Shown here: positions 33,488 through 43,303 of the stretch, piece by piece
Position numbering within the stretch: position 1 is the first letter of the stretch
Layout: each line of letters begins with the position of its first letter
Assembly (NCBI GenBank): GCA_044226205.1
Contig: JBGAHL010000029.1
Coordinates: 1-64,000, forward strand
From: M3007 sp044226205
GTDB lineage: Bacteria > Bacteroidota > Bacteroidia > Chitinophagales > Saprospiraceae
Length of the DNA: 64,000 nt
Direction of reading: 5' to 3'
Translations under genes and position numbers: made by a program
Notes under the pieces: generated by a model
The model's input: the letters and a program-made list of their open reading frames with translations, nothing else
Told to the model about the DNA's origin: nothing
Database searches by the model: none

Positions 33488-34372
33488 TCAATTTTTGCTT
33501 GTATCGATTATATCAAAACGGAGTAACAGCCCGTCGCCCCCCTTGCCTTCACTGCCAATGTAAAGATTGCCGTTGCGGTCGAAGGACAGGGCTTCCGGTT
33601 GAGGGAGAATCTGTTTATCCAGATAATCAGCATATTTAATGGCGCCTGTGTGGTAATCGAGTACGATCAGGCGCTTCAAAGCAGTCGAAATGACGTAAAT
33701 GTCATGGGTTTCAGGGTGTATGGCAAGGGCCGAGGGACTAAAATAGTCGGGTTTTTCATCGGCTTCCCAGGGGGCCAGGCGGTTCACTTCTTTGGGATCG
33801 ATCGTGTAAACAGGCTTCGGGTCGAGGGTCTTTTTTTTGAGGTCGAAGGCAAAAATTCCGCGCAGCGTATCGCTTTTGGGGTCTTCCTTGCAGGCAACCA
33901 GCAAGGCTTTGCGATCGGGGTCGAAGCACAATCCTTCGGTGTCGTCTTTTTTGGAGAGCGCGGTTTCGTAGCTGTTGACGGTGCTTTTGGCCTGATCCCA
34001 GCAGCCGATTTCAAAAATATCGCCATCGCTTTTCAGTGCGTAAATGCATTGCCCAACCATTTCCACGCCCTCGAAATCGCCCTTGTCGCGAAACAAAACC
34101 CTGCGGATTATTCTGCCTGTGGTGTCGATAAAATAGGCTTCTCCGCGTTCGTCGGCGATGGCCAGAAACTCATCGGGGCGGTCGGTCGGGCTCATGTCTG
34201 AAAATTCTTTCAACTCCGGAGCGCTCAGTCGCTGTACCATGTTGGGCGATTTGAGCTTGTAGGGAAATGCAGACTGGGCAGGCAGGGCGAGCGCCGCGCT
34301 GAAAAAAACCAGGCACAATGCAACGCGCTGCATTGTGCCCGGGAGAGAAGGCATTATCTGGAGGCGGTTCAT
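33488..34372 (-). CDS. SdiA-regulated / YjiK-like beta-propeller protein, exported
   Basis: 294 residues. The first ATG is used; a second at 34333 (MQRVALCLVFF) would place the signal peptide right at the N-terminus and may be the true start. After the signal peptide (ALALPAQS) the protein consists of propeller-blade-like repeats: DEFLAIADERGEAYFID, GVEMVGQCIYALKSDGDIFEI, DTEGLCFDPDRKALLVACKE, SPSALAIHPETHDIYVIST, QPEALSFDRNGNLYIGSEG. This pattern fits the SdiA-regulated domain family, whose function is poorly known. It would act in the periplasm. It lies between the HAD gene and the MarR gene on the same strand. Confidence 0.72.
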   Translation of the reverse strand: MNRLQIMPSLPGTMQRVALCLVFFSAALALPAQSAFPYKLKSPNMVQRLSAPELKEFSDMSPTDRPDEFLAIADERGEAYFIDTTGRIIRRVLFRDKGDFEGVEMVGQCIYALKSDGDIFEIGCWDQAKSTVNSYETALSKKDDTEGLCFDPDRKALLVACKEDPKSDTLRGIFAFDLKKKTLDPKPVYTIDPKEVNRLAPWEADEKPDYFSPSALAIHPETHDIYVISTALKRLIVLDYHTGAIKYADYLDKQILPQPEALSFDRNGNLYIGSEGKGGDGLLLRFDIIDTSKN

Positions 34373-34430
34373 GCGTTTAAATGTTTGACTTGGTCAGACA
34401 AAGAACGCAGTTTGCTGCCGAAAATGGTGT

Positions 34431-34877
34431 TTACTCGGAGAAAACTTCGATTTCGTGGGTTTTTACCACCAAATCCGTGAATTTGCCTTTAAAACGGGTT
34501 GCTCTCACGATGTGGTTGTCGATCCAGTGGTAGTTGCCGCCGCGCGGTTTGCCGAAAATAATACCGTGGTATTTGAAGCCGTGGCGGTTGAGCCAGGTCT
34601 CCGTGATCTCACGATGCGCCTCGGTGCGGCTGGTAAAAAAATAAATGATATGGCCTTCGTCATGCCATTTGTTGAGCATGGCCAGCGCATCGGGATAGGG
34701 CAGTACCGTCAGCATTCGCTCGGGTTCTTCGTTGGGAACGTCGTCGCAAATGGTCCCGTCGATATCGATCAAAAAATTGCGGACATTCTGGGGAAGAACC
34801 GGGCTGACCCGCTCGCCTTTTTCGTTAAATGCTTCGTTGAGCCGGGCAGGGTCTTCGGATTTTAAATCTTCAAGCAT
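34431..34877 (-). CDS. Small HAD-superfamily phosphatase
   Basis: 148 residues from ATG 34877 (MLEDLKSED). The in-frame ATG at 34895 is less likely because it overlaps the candidate -7 box at 34893-34900. HAD motif I is FLIDIDGTICDD with nucleophile Asp38 and acid Asp40; motif II is IIYFFTSRT; a Lys-containing GIIFGKPRGGNYHWIDN segment supplies motifs III/IV. There is no large cap insertion. Substrate unknown; the family covers phosphatases of sugars, nucleotides and lipids. 58 bases separate it from the next gene on the same strand. Confidence 0.8.
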   Translation of the reverse strand: MLEDLKSEDPARLNEAFNEKGERVSPVLPQNVRNFLIDIDGTICDDVPNEEPERMLTVLPYPDALAMLNKWHDEGHIIYFFTSRTEAHREITETWLNRHGFKYHGIIFGKPRGGNYHWIDNHIVRATRFKGKFTDLVVKTHEIEVFSE

Positions 34878-34892
34878 GGTGTAAATTTTACG

Positions 34893-34900
34893 CAAAGATA
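34893..34900 (-). promoter_or_regulatory. Candidate -7 box for the HAD gene
   Basis: CAAAGATA on the plus strand reads TATCTTTG on the minus strand (exact TAnnTTTG), 15 bases before the ATG at 34877. It supports the shorter start. The rest of 34901-35035 is AT-rich with no gene. Confidence 0.4.
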
Positions 34901-35035
34901 AGTACGATTTGGCGAATGTGCGATGACGAGATGGAAGAGCCGAAGAATTGAGTTTTTTAAAAAATTAAAGAATAAAACTTTATATCTAAAAAAAATCAAC
35001 ATCTATCGCCCCTTCCTTCTCGCAATCGCCCCCTC

Positions 35036-38000
35036 TCAAATGACTTCTACCCAACGGCCGGGTACGCTTGCCCTGATACGATTGTCGTACATGGCTTCGC
35101 AACTGACGGCAGGCAGATAGTAACGCCCTGCGTAGGCCGCGTTGAGTTGAATGCGGTACACACGGGTTTCGTTATTGTCGCCGTAAAGGTCGAAGTAGGT
35201 GTACACCCGGTCGTCGCGCACGTCCTGATAATCGGCGGCACTGCTGCTGCCGTAGTTGACGCCGCTCATACGGGCATTGAGGATTTCCCAGCCGGAGGGG
35301 AATATTTCATTGAGTGCCAGTTCGTTAAAGGGAAAGACGAACGCGCTGTTGCGTTTTACCGTCACTTCCGCGATGAAATCGGTGCCCTGTTTCAGGCTGG
35401 CCGGGTCGAGCGCTACGCCCTTGTTGTCGGTGTAGCGGATCGAGAGGGTGATGTTGCTGGCCTGTGCCTGTTCTTCGCCGATAAGTCGTTGGCCACCCAC
35501 CACCAGGCGGGCGTACAAGCGAACCGAGGCGTTGTTTTTCACGGCCACCCGGCTGGTGCTGAAAGCCTGATCGGTGAAATCTACCGTGCTGATGGGCTTG
35601 CTGGCATCGCCGTTCTGGTAGCCGCTACCGCCCAAACGATAGGCATACGAGGGGCCCTGGCCGGCCATGTTTTTCGATACGTACTTCGACAAGGCGCGGA
35701 GCGAGGTGGCCAGGCTTTGCGTATTCCAGTACCAGCCCTGTGCCGCCCCGAGCTCGCCGCAGAGGTAGTTGACCGTCGCCTGCGCGCGCGGCTGATCTCC
35801 GATTGCGGTGTAGGTTTCGAGCAGCAAGGCGCGGTCACGCAGGTCGGACCCGTAGGTGTAGCCACACCAGTCGTAGTGCCAGTCGTCGCGCCAGCGACCC
35901 GACGCGATTTCGCGGGCCACCTCCGGCTTGCCAGCCTGGGCATAAGCGGAGGCCAGCATGTAGGCGGCCTGGGAATAAAGGTCCTTTTTCTCGCGGAGCC
36001 GGTTCATGCCTGCCAGGTCGGCTTTGCCGGCGAGCGCCAGGGTGTAAAGCCGATAGGCTTGTCCGATCTCGTTGTCGTACACTTCCCAGGTGTAGTTTGA
36101 ATTTTTCTGGTTCCATTGTTTGCTGACCTTGGTCTGGAATTCCAGCCAGTGTTCGAGCACGCCGGCCGGAATGGCGTAGCCTTTTGATTTGGCTTCAAGC
36201 AGGAAGTGGCCGCAATACGAAGTGGACCAGTCGTCCACATAGCCGCTGCCCGGCCAGTAGGTGAAGCCGCCGGTGTAATCCTGGAAGTTGCGGAGCTTGT
36301 CGATGGCAGCCGTGACGTTGCGGGAAATCTTGTCTTTTTGCTTTTGCGTCAGCGGCGTCAGCAGGTCCACGTACAGTTGAGGGAACGCGGCCGAAGTGGT
36401 TTGCTCGATGCAACCGTGCGGATACTGGATCAGGTAGTCGAGGTGCCGGCTCAGGTTGATTGGGGGCAATGCGCTGACTTCCAGCACGGCGTTGACAATG
36501 TCGCTGTACTGGTTGGGCTCGAAGCCGCCGCTCCATTCCCCGCCGGGCTCGATGGTGCCTTCCCAGACGTTCTGCATGACCGGGTTGGGATTACGGACCA
36601 GCAATTCGATGGTTTCTTCCGCCGTTTCGCCGCCGCCCTGTGCGACGACGGTGAACTTGGCCACCCCTGTTTTTTGTCCCACTTTGAGGTCGAAGTAGGT
36701 CATTTGCTCGCCGGGCTGGGCAAAATTGAGGGTGTTGACCGAGGAGTTTTGAATATTGACCAGCCCCGAATTTTCTTTTACCCTGATGGTCGCGCTGCGC
36801 ACCTTGTTTTCCATGGCAAAAACATCCACGGGCAGGCGGAGCGATTCGCCCGGGCCCAGCACCCTCGGCAGGGTGGGCAAGATCATCAGCGGTTTGCGCA
36901 CGGCCACTGTTTTTTCGGCGGAGCCGTAAGCGCCTTTGCCAGCTGGAGCAGGCGCCGAACACACCAGCATGGCGCGTACCGAGCCCACGTAATTGTCGAT
37001 TTTAATGGTATGGCGGGCAGTTTTTCCTTTTTCAAGATAGAACGGCCCGATGTGCACCACCGCGGGTTTGAAGCGGTTGATCTGGGCGCCGGCCCGCGCT
37101 TTCTGGTTGATGCCGTCGCCGCCGATACTGAGAATACGTTCCAGTTCTGCGCCGTAGGCGCCCAGCACGTAGTCGTACACATCCCAGGTTTTGACGCCCA
37201 GGGCTTCCCGTGCGAAAAAGGTATTCCAGGGGTTGGGCGTTTCGAAACGGGTCAGGTCGAGGAGGCCATCATCGACAATCGCCAGGGTGTACGCGCAGGC
37301 TTTTCCGCTGCTTTCGCGCACGCTGACGGTAAACGGCTCGCCAGGCTTGACCACGTCGGGCATGTCAATCTGCGGATTGAGGTGGGTCTGCGGGTTTTCG
37401 ATATTGACGGGCATGACGCCGTACATGCGGATCGGCAGGTCGTTGATCGTTTGGGCATGTGGTTGCATGAGGCTGACGTGGGCGTACACGGCAGGCGCCA
37501 TGGCTTCGGTCGCCCTGAATTTCAGCAGGTTGTCGCCGGCCTGGGCCTGGAACCAGCGGTGCTCCACCACTTTGTTGCCGTTTTCGATGGTCAGCAGGAT
37601 ACGGCCCGATTCGCTGGCGGGGACTTTCAAAACGACCTCCTCGCCCACGTTGTATTTGGGTTTTTCCACGCTGAACGGCAGCATGGCCGCCGCGTTGCGC
37701 GTCGAATTGCCGCCGGAATTGTCGGGGTAGCCCGACCAGAAAAAGTCGCCTGCCGCGTGTCCGCCATCGGGGTCGGTGACGCGGATGAGGTAACGGCCCC
37801 ATTGCGAGGGCGTCACCTTCCAGGTGGCCACGCCGCGACCGTCGGTGGTCAGCGTGGCCTTGTCGAGGGCATTGACGTGCTCGGAGGAATTGAACTGCGC
37901 TACGCCCGAGTTGGCGTCTTCATCCCACCACCAGCGCCAGTCGGTGCGGTACAGGCCGACTTCGACCTGCTGGTTGGACAAGGGTTTGCCGTTGATGTCC

Positions 38001-40711
38001 AGGCAGACAACCTGAACGGTGCCGCCGGTGCCCTGCGGTACCTCGCGATTGCCGTACTGGTCGGTCGGAATGCGAAGGCCGACGAAACGCGGGAAGGGGA
38101 AATAATCGAGCGAGAAATTGTCGGTGCTGAAATCGCCGCCTTTTTCGAAGGCGCGCACCTTGAAACTGGCAATCAGTTTGCCCGGCGCCGAGGACACGTC
38201 GCCAAGGTCGAGAGGCACGGTGGCCTGGCCGTTGTCATTGGTCGAGCCTTCGAACAGCACCTGCGGGTCGCTGTAAAATGAGCGGGCCGGGTCGTCGAAT
38301 ACAAAGTCTTTATAATTGTCGAACTGGGTTTTGACCGAGCGCATCTGCAGTTCGACCTTGGTTTTCAGGTCTTTGCCCGGCGCGCCGTGGAGCCAGTTGA
38401 CGTTGAGGCGGCCGCTCAGGTTTTCGTCGTCGGCAAGCAGTTGTTTTTTACCAAAATCAAGATTGATTTTCAGTCTGTTGGGTTTGACGGTTTCGATTTT
38501 AAGGGTTTGGGTAAAGGTTGCGCCGCCGATCATGACGCGCGCCGTCCAGTTGCCGGTAGGGGCATCGAGGCGGGTGGCGCAATGCAGCGGATACACGCCG
38601 CCGACGCTTTTGCTCGACACGGTGCGGTATTGCAGGGCGCCTTTGGGGTCGGTCAGTTCAAACTGCACGGGGTGGCCGGCGGGCAGGGTGCCGTTGCCGT
38701 CTTCGAGTACAAAATTGAGGAAAAGCGAATCGCCCGGTCGCCAAACGCCGCGTTCGCCGTACAGAAACCCTTTCAGCCCTTTTTGTGCCGCGACGCCCGC
38801 CACGTCGAAACGGCTCAGGCTCAGCGCGCCGCCGTCGGCGAGGCGCAGGTAGCCCCGGCGATCGCCGCGGGTTGCGACGACGACGAAAGGTTTTTCATGC
38901 AAATCCTCCATCACTACCGTGCCATCGGAAGTGGTTTGGGTTTTGGCAATGGGTTGTAACTGGTAATTGTACAGTTCGAGCGACACGCCGCTGATGGGTT
39001 CGGTCGTATTCAGGTCGGTCACGGCTGCAAACAGGGTGCCGTCGTTGCCGCGCTTGGCGGTAATGCCGAGATCGCTGACGAACACATTGCGCTGAATAAA
39101 ATGTTCGGAGTTGTAGTACTCGCGCTTGCAGGGGTTATCACGGTTGTCCCAGCGGAAGCCGAGGTCTTCGTTGTCGGAGTCGTCACCTTCTTCGCCTTCA
39201 TCTTCATATTCGTAATACCAGGAGTCTTCGTCGCTGAAATAAATGCCGCGATAGCTGCCCATGATGGACACCATTTGGCCGTCAGCGTCGGTTTGCCCCA
39301 GGTGAGAAAGGTTGTCGGTGCCGTCGTCGTCGCCGGGGAATTTGCCCTGGCAGGTGAAATCGGTGTAGCTTTTACGGAATGCGAGGCGAATCTGATAGAT
39401 CGCCCCCGGGTCCTGTTTGATCATGTCGCGCAGATCGAGGGCGTAGCGCTGCCAGTCGCTTGGGCTGGCGCCGGGGCTCAGGTCGCTGAGCGAGATTTTT
39501 TTCTGCAACACGATCCGGCCCACGCGTTCGAGCTCGCGGTTTTCTTCCAGTTCATTGACCTGCAGGAATTGCAGGATGTTGGAGTTGTAAATTTTAAACA
39601 CCTCTACATCGACGGCGTGCAAACCAACCGCCTCGAAGGGGAAAATGACGGCGCCGTCGTCGTTTTGAGGCACAATAACGCCACGCCCGACCAGTCGCAG
39701 GGCAGGTTTGGCTTCCTCGAAATTGAGCGGCCATTCGCTTTGTTCCTTGAGGCTGGCGCCGGCGATGTTTTTCACGCCGGTTTCGACGCGCAGGGTGTGC
39801 CAGCCGGTGATGCGCGTCTTGGGGTACACCCTGACGAAGTTGCCGTCGATGGCAAAGCGCACTTCGGCGCCATCGAGCCGGATCAGGCCGGAGAGTTCCT
39901 GCGAAGGAGAGATCGGGTCGGAAAAATTGAGCAGCGCAAATTGTTCGTCGCCCTGCATAGCCCTGGCACTCAACGCGATAAATTCGTCGAGCGAAGGGAT
40001 CGTGACCTCCGTTCCGCCTTGTTTTTTCAGGCCGATCGGGCTTCCGTTCCACCACACATTGACCTTGGAGCGCACATTGGAACGCTCCACACCACCGATA
40101 ACGAAGTCGTGCGTACGGCCGTCCTGACTGTGCGTCCAGCTGACGGTTAGTTTGTTGTTGCCTTGCGCCGCGGCGAGGATTTTTTCCAGTCCGGCGTTGT
40201 CCGCAGGGTCGCTGGTGCGCATGCGGCCCACGATCTGTTGCCGTTTGAGGTCGTTGGGGTCTTCGGCGCGCAGGCCGTCCACGATCACGTCGTACGAGAG
40301 GTTGCGCACTGAAAAATCGAATTCAAAAACCTTCACCCGTTTGGGGGCGTCGGGAAACAGTTTTTTTAATGCAACCTGAGCCGAGTAGCGCTCTCCGTAC
40401 GGAAGCGGCTCGGAGGCTTGCAGTTTGATGGTGCGGTCGTCTTCCCAAATGGCGTCGCCCTTGATGCCCGGGCTGACGCTAAAAATACCCGAGGCAACTT
40501 TTTGCCCCACCTGGTCCTGGCCAACGGCGGGATGCACGAAACGCACCCGTACTGCTTCGTCGCGGGCAATAGCGCCGCTGGTGTAGGCGTAAATGTATTT
40601 GGAGGCTTCCGCGTAGTAGGCCTCGTCTTTTTTGACTTTGGTACAGGAGCCGAGGAGAAAGGAAAACAGGGCAATAGACAGAATAAGTACAGGGGCGCGG
40701 TGCTTTCGCAT
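35036..40711 (-). CDS. Alpha-2-macroglobulin family lipoprotein with thioester motif
   Basis: 1,891 residues. The N-terminus MRKHRAPVLILSIALFSFLLGSC is a lipoprotein signal with lipobox LLGSC. Next come macroglobulin-type beta domains and, about 600-740, the MG2/A2M_N region (GERGVWRPGDSLFLNFVLED). The A2M core follows, with PFYLEKGKTARHTIKIDNYVGSVRAMLV typical of bacterial A2Ms. The thioester motif GCIEQ is at 1433-1437 (Cys1434, Gln1437) in YPHGCIEQTT, followed by the alpha-helical thioester domain and a C-terminal receptor-binding-like domain. Known bacterial A2Ms trap attacking proteases in the periplasm. The PBP1C gene that accompanies many of them is not adjacent. Function here is inferred from the family. 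Confidence 0.92.
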   Translation of the reverse strand: MRKHRAPVLILSIALFSFLLGSCTKVKKDEAYYAEASKYIYAYTSGAIARDEAVRVRFVHPAVGQDQVGQKVASGIFSVSPGIKGDAIWEDDRTIKLQASEPLPYGERYSAQVALKKLFPDAPKRVKVFEFDFSVRNLSYDVIVDGLRAEDPNDLKRQQIVGRMRTSDPADNAGLEKILAAAQGNNKLTVSWTHSQDGRTHDFVIGGVERSNVRSKVNVWWNGSPIGLKKQGGTEVTIPSLDEFIALSARAMQGDEQFALLNFSDPISPSQELSGLIRLDGAEVRFAIDGNFVRVYPKTRITGWHTLRVETGVKNIAGASLKEQSEWPLNFEEAKPALRLVGRGVIVPQNDDGAVIFPFEAVGLHAVDVEVFKIYNSNILQFLQVNELEENRELERVGRIVLQKKISLSDLSPGASPSDWQRYALDLRDMIKQDPGAIYQIRLAFRKSYTDFTCQGKFPGDDDGTDNLSHLGQTDADGQMVSIMGSYRGIYFSDEDSWYYEYEDEGEEGDDSDNEDLGFRWDNRDNPCKREYYNSEHFIQRNVFVSDLGITAKRGNDGTLFAAVTDLNTTEPISGVSLELYNYQLQPIAKTQTTSDGTVVMEDLHEKPFVVVATRGDRRGYLRLADGGALSLSRFDVAGVAAQKGLKGFLYGERGVWRPGDSLFLNFVLEDGNGTLPAGHPVQFELTDPKGALQYRTVSSKSVGGVYPLHCATRLDAPTGNWTARVMIGGATFTQTLKIETVKPNRLKINLDFGKKQLLADDENLSGRLNVNWLHGAPGKDLKTKVELQMRSVKTQFDNYKDFVFDDPARSFYSDPQVLFEGSTNDNGQATVPLDLGDVSSAPGKLIASFKVRAFEKGGDFSTDNFSLDYFPFPRFVGLRIPTDQYGNREVPQGTGGTVQVVCLDINGKPLSNQQVEVGLYRTDWRWWWDEDANSGVAQFNSSEHVNALDKATLTTDGRGVATWKVTPSQWGRYLIRVTDPDGGHAAGDFFWSGYPDNSGGNSTRNAAAMLPFSVEKPKYNVGEEVVLKVPASESGRILLTIENGNKVVEHRWFQAQAGDNLLKFRATEAMAPAVYAHVSLMQPHAQTINDLPIRMYGVMPVNIENPQTHLNPQIDMPDVVKPGEPFTVSVRESSGKACAYTLAIVDDGLLDLTRFETPNPWNTFFAREALGVKTWDVYDYVLGAYGAELERILSIGGDGINQKARAGAQINRFKPAVVHIGPFYLEKGKTARHTIKIDNYVGSVRAMLVCSAPAPAGKGAYGSAEKTVAVRKPLMILPTLPRVLGPGESLRLPVDVFAMENKVRSATIRVKENSGLVNIQNSSVNTLNFAQPGEQMTYFDLKVGQKTGVAKFTVVAQGGGETAEETIELLVRNPNPVMQNVWEGTIEPGGEWSGGFEPNQYSDIVNAVLEVSALPPINLSRHLDYLIQYPHGCIEQTTSAAFPQLYVDLLTPLTQKQKDKISRNVTAAIDKLRNFQDYTGGFTYWPGSGYVDDWSTSYCGHFLLEAKSKGYAIPAGVLEHWLEFQTKVSKQWNQKNSNYTWEVYDNEIGQAYRLYTLALAGKADLAGMNRLREKKDLYSQAAYMLASAYAQAGKPEVAREIASGRWRDDWHYDWCGYTYGSDLRDRALLLETYTAIGDQPRAQATVNYLCGELGAAQGWYWNTQSLATSLRALSKYVSKNMAGQGPSYAYRLGGSGYQNGDASKPISTVDFTDQAFSTSRVAVKNNASVRLYARLVVGGQRLIGEEQAQASNITLSIRYTDNKGVALDPASLKQGTDFIAEVTVKRNSAFVFPFNELALNEIFPSGWEILNARMSGVNYGSSSAADYQDVRDDRVYTYFDLYGDNNETRVYRIQLNAAYAGRYYLPAVSCEAMYDNRIRASVPGRWVEVI

Positions 40712-40904
40712 GGCTGGGAGTGGGTGTGAGGTGAGGAAAAAAACGGTTTGGGCGAAGGGAGAGGAGGGTAGAATTAAAGCGGAAAATTAAAGCAAAATGA
40801 GGGGGAAAAATTGCGTTGCGCGGGTTGAAAATTATTCTTTCTCAAAATTCTGTTCAGCCCTGCTGAAAACTTGCTTGTTGTTGGTTGAAAGGGGGATAGA
40901 AAAA

Positions 40905-40940
40905 GGCCATCCAGTCCTTTGTCGCAAGGTCTGGATGGCC
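40905..40940 (-). terminator. Terminator after the lipoprotein gene
   Basis: GGCCATCCAG (40905-40914) pairs perfectly with CTGGATGGCC (40931-40940), with A5 to the left giving a T5 tract on the minus strand. A second small hairpin, GGGGC-AAA-GCCCC followed by TTTTT on the plus strand, lies at 40952-40969, right at the end of the lipoprotein gene. Nothing else is seen in 40712-40904. Confidence 0.75.
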
Positions 40941-40967
40941 CGTGTTCAGACGGGGCAAAGCCCCTTT

Positions 40968-41759
40968 TTATTCATAAAAATATTCTTCGGTCCCGTATGA
41001 ATTAGTCATTTTGACCGGCAGACCTTCCGCGTCGTACTCATATTCGCTGAAATTTGGCGAACCATCGTAGTCGCTACAATCCCAATGAATGATCCGGGAA
41101 TAATTCGGGTTGTTCACCGAATAGGAGCCGGGCAGGATAGCATCCAGCCCGATCAGGTAGCGCGGGTTGGGGGTGGGGTCGTAGGTCGCTTCGGAGAGGA
41201 AGTGCTCGGCATTGGTGTCGTTGTAGAAGTCCTGCGTTTTCAGGACGTTGCCGCATTCGTCGCGGGTGAAGACTCTTTTGTCGTTGCCGTTTTCCGTCCA
41301 GGTTTTTACGATAAAACCATTGGCATCCCACTCATAAAACCAGCTTAATGACCAGCTTGTCGGGCTGCCCGGGTGGTTTTCGACGGTTTTGTCGAGCAGG
41401 CCGTTGTTGTAATAATACGTGGTTACGCCTGTCAGCGTTTGAGGCTGCTGGTAGGCGTAGTGGCGCAATTGGCTCACTCTGCCGCTGAGGTCGTACGAGA
41501 CGGCCGAGGCGGTTTGGTCGTTCAACATGCTGTCAAGGCGGCCCTGATCGTCAAAAAAGTATTCCGTGGTTCTGACGTAGGGAGGAAAACTGGTGCCCGG
41601 ATAGGTATTCGTTTTGATTACTTTATGCAGCCGTTTGGAGAAAGGCTGGAATACGCATTGGTTGTCGAGCAGCTCGCTCTGGGAGGATTGTTTTTTTTCG
41701 CAGGCTGTGAAAGCAAGCAGCACGAGGGCGAAAAAGCCGGTGAAAAATGATTTTTTCAT
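40968..41759 (-). CDS. Lipoprotein with YD-repeat-like / DUF4595-like strands
   Basis: 263 residues from ATG 41759 (MKKSFFTGFF); another ATG lies 8 codons upstream. Signal peptide with a lipobox-like FTAC (Cys near 20) followed by EKKQ. The rest is rich in Tyr and Asp with repeating strands such as YFFDDQGRLDSM, YDLSGRVSQL, YYYNNGLLDKTV, YEWDANGFIVKTW and YEYDAEGLPVKMT. This [Y-x-Y/F-D-x-x-G-x-x] pattern resembles YD/RHS-like repeats and small DUF4595-type Bacteroidota lipoproteins. No catalytic motif. Probably co-transcribed with the S41 peptidase gene 30 bases upstream. Function unknown. Confidence 0.68.
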   Translation of the reverse strand: MKKSFFTGFFALVLLAFTACEKKQSSQSELLDNQCVFQPFSKRLHKVIKTNTYPGTSFPPYVRTTEYFFDDQGRLDSMLNDQTASAVSYDLSGRVSQLRHYAYQQPQTLTGVTTYYYNNGLLDKTVENHPGSPTSWSLSWFYEWDANGFIVKTWTENGNDKRVFTRDECGNVLKTQDFYNDTNAEHFLSEATYDPTPNPRYLIGLDAILPGSYSVNNPNYSRIIHWDCSDYDGSPNFSEYEYDAEGLPVKMTNSYGTEEYFYE

Positions 41760-41789
41760 GTTGAAACAGGTTTGTTTCAACAAAAATAA

Positions 41790-43208
41790 TCATTTCCCGC
41801 TCAAATATTTTCTTGCCCATTCCACCCAGTCGCCGTCGGCTTCGGTCAGCCGGATCTCCGGCGCAATGCCGATGTTGTCGACCGGGCGGCCTGCCGCCAC
41901 GCGGTTGGAGCGGGAGGTCGGGTAGCCGATGGTGAAACGCGGGTCGGGGAAATCGAGGAAATGCAGGTTGCCGTAATCGAGCACGCCGCCGGTCGGCTGA
42001 CCGATCAGGGTTGTTTTTTTGCTTTGACGGGCAAACAGCACGAACTCCTCGCAACTGCTGGCGCAGCCGCCGTTGATCAGCACGGCCACCCGTAGCGGGT
42101 ATTTTTTGGGGTGTTTGACGCGCTCCGTGAAGGTGCCGGCTTTTCCGACAAAATGCCTTTCGTGGCGGCGCAACCTGCGGGCCATGTACTTGCCGTACAT
42201 CCGCCAGGACCAGGGGAAGTTTTTGTTTTTACCCATCAGGGCAAATTTGTCGGCATTGTCGCGGGTGGCCCAGAATTGCATGCGGTCGCCGGTGACTTTT
42301 TGGGTGTAGAGGTAGGGTTTGAGGGGGTAATAGGTCACGTCGCTGCCGCCGCCGTTGCCGCGCACGTCGATGATCATGTTGGGGGTGCGGGCCAGCAACT
42401 TGCGGTTGGCTTTGATCAGGCTGTCGAGTTCGAGACGCACGTTTTCATTCATGGTCGGGACGGTCAGCAGCACCGTCGTGGAGTCGAGTTGCCGCAGGGT
42501 AAAAAGCTGCTTCGGGTTCGCGACGGGCACTTTCCCGTTGCCTGGATAAACCCGCTGCCAGTTGGCGAATCCCTTGAAAATCAATTGGTCGCCGCTGAGG
42601 CTGGCGTCCAGTGTTTTCATGCTGTGGTCGCGCATGTAAAAGCGGGCGGTATAGGCCCCGCCGTTTTTTTTCAGGTCAAATTTGATTTGTCCGGGCACCC
42701 AGTACACGCTGTCGGCCCGAAGTACGACGGCCGCCAGATCGCGCTCGGGCGTGGGGGATTCGATCAGCGCGACGCGGTAGTTGCCGCCGCTCATTTCCCA
42801 GATGCCCTCGGCCGGGTCGCCGCCCGGGCGGTCGATCTGCTGCCGGGCTTCCGTTTCGCCGAGCGGGATGCGCTCCCAGGCGAGATACCGCTGGCGCACG
42901 GTTACGGGGTCTTCCTTCGGAAAATTGTACGTCAACTGAACATGCCGGTCTTTGAAAAAAAGCGTCCATTCAAGCAGGAGGCGGGCGCAGGTCGTGTCTA
43001 CGCGTGTGGCGGCCGTCAGTTCGCGATAATGCAGGGTGTGCGCATCAAAAGCAGCCTGTGTCTGCGGATTGACCTTGTCGGCATAGCCGGAATAATTGGT
43101 TGCTATCTTTTGGGTGAGAAATTCGAATTGTGCGGCGCAATTGCAGTCCTGGGCGGATAGGCGGGAAAGAAAAACAAAGGCAAGTAACAGGAGAAAGGTG
43201 GTACGCAT
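41790..43208 (-). CDS. S41-family (C-terminal processing type) peptidase, exported
   Basis: 472 residues from ATG 43208 (MRTTFLLLLAFVFLSRLSAQ, a clear signal peptide); an upstream ATG adds 8 residues. The C-terminal half has the tail-specific protease fold: a PNMIIDVRGNGGGSD strand-turn, then the nucleophile segment INGGCASSCEEF, then TTLIGQPTGGVLDYGN. The lysine that usually follows the TxG motif in CtpA-type enzymes is replaced by Val, as in some Bacteroidota S41 paralogues, so catalysis may use another residue or be lost. No PDZ domain is evident. Likely periplasmic or surface-attached. Same strand as the lipoprotein gene downstream, gap 30 bases. Confidence 0.85.
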   Translation of the reverse strand: MRTTFLLLLAFVFLSRLSAQDCNCAAQFEFLTQKIATNYSGYADKVNPQTQAAFDAHTLHYRELTAATRVDTTCARLLLEWTLFFKDRHVQLTYNFPKEDPVTVRQRYLAWERIPLGETEARQQIDRPGGDPAEGIWEMSGGNYRVALIESPTPERDLAAVVLRADSVYWVPGQIKFDLKKNGGAYTARFYMRDHSMKTLDASLSGDQLIFKGFANWQRVYPGNGKVPVANPKQLFTLRQLDSTTVLLTVPTMNENVRLELDSLIKANRKLLARTPNMIIDVRGNGGGSDVTYYPLKPYLYTQKVTGDRMQFWATRDNADKFALMGKNKNFPWSWRMYGKYMARRLRRHERHFVGKAGTFTERVKHPKKYPLRVAVLINGGCASSCEEFVLFARQSKKTTLIGQPTGGVLDYGNLHFLDFPDPRFTIGYPTSRSNRVAAGRPVDNIGIAPEIRLTEADGDWVEWARKYLSGK

Positions 43209-43303
43209 GGCTGTAAGAAGAGTTGGGTCCAATCATTAGACAGCATACACACCGAATGGGTGGCATCTTGCCGTGTATTTTTTTTGTTGACTATACCCAT
43301 TTT

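Noticed and set aside
40797..41000. 67-codon plus-strand ORF near the A2M start
   Set aside because: Runs through the terminator hairpins and into the end of the lipoprotein gene; no domain or signal.
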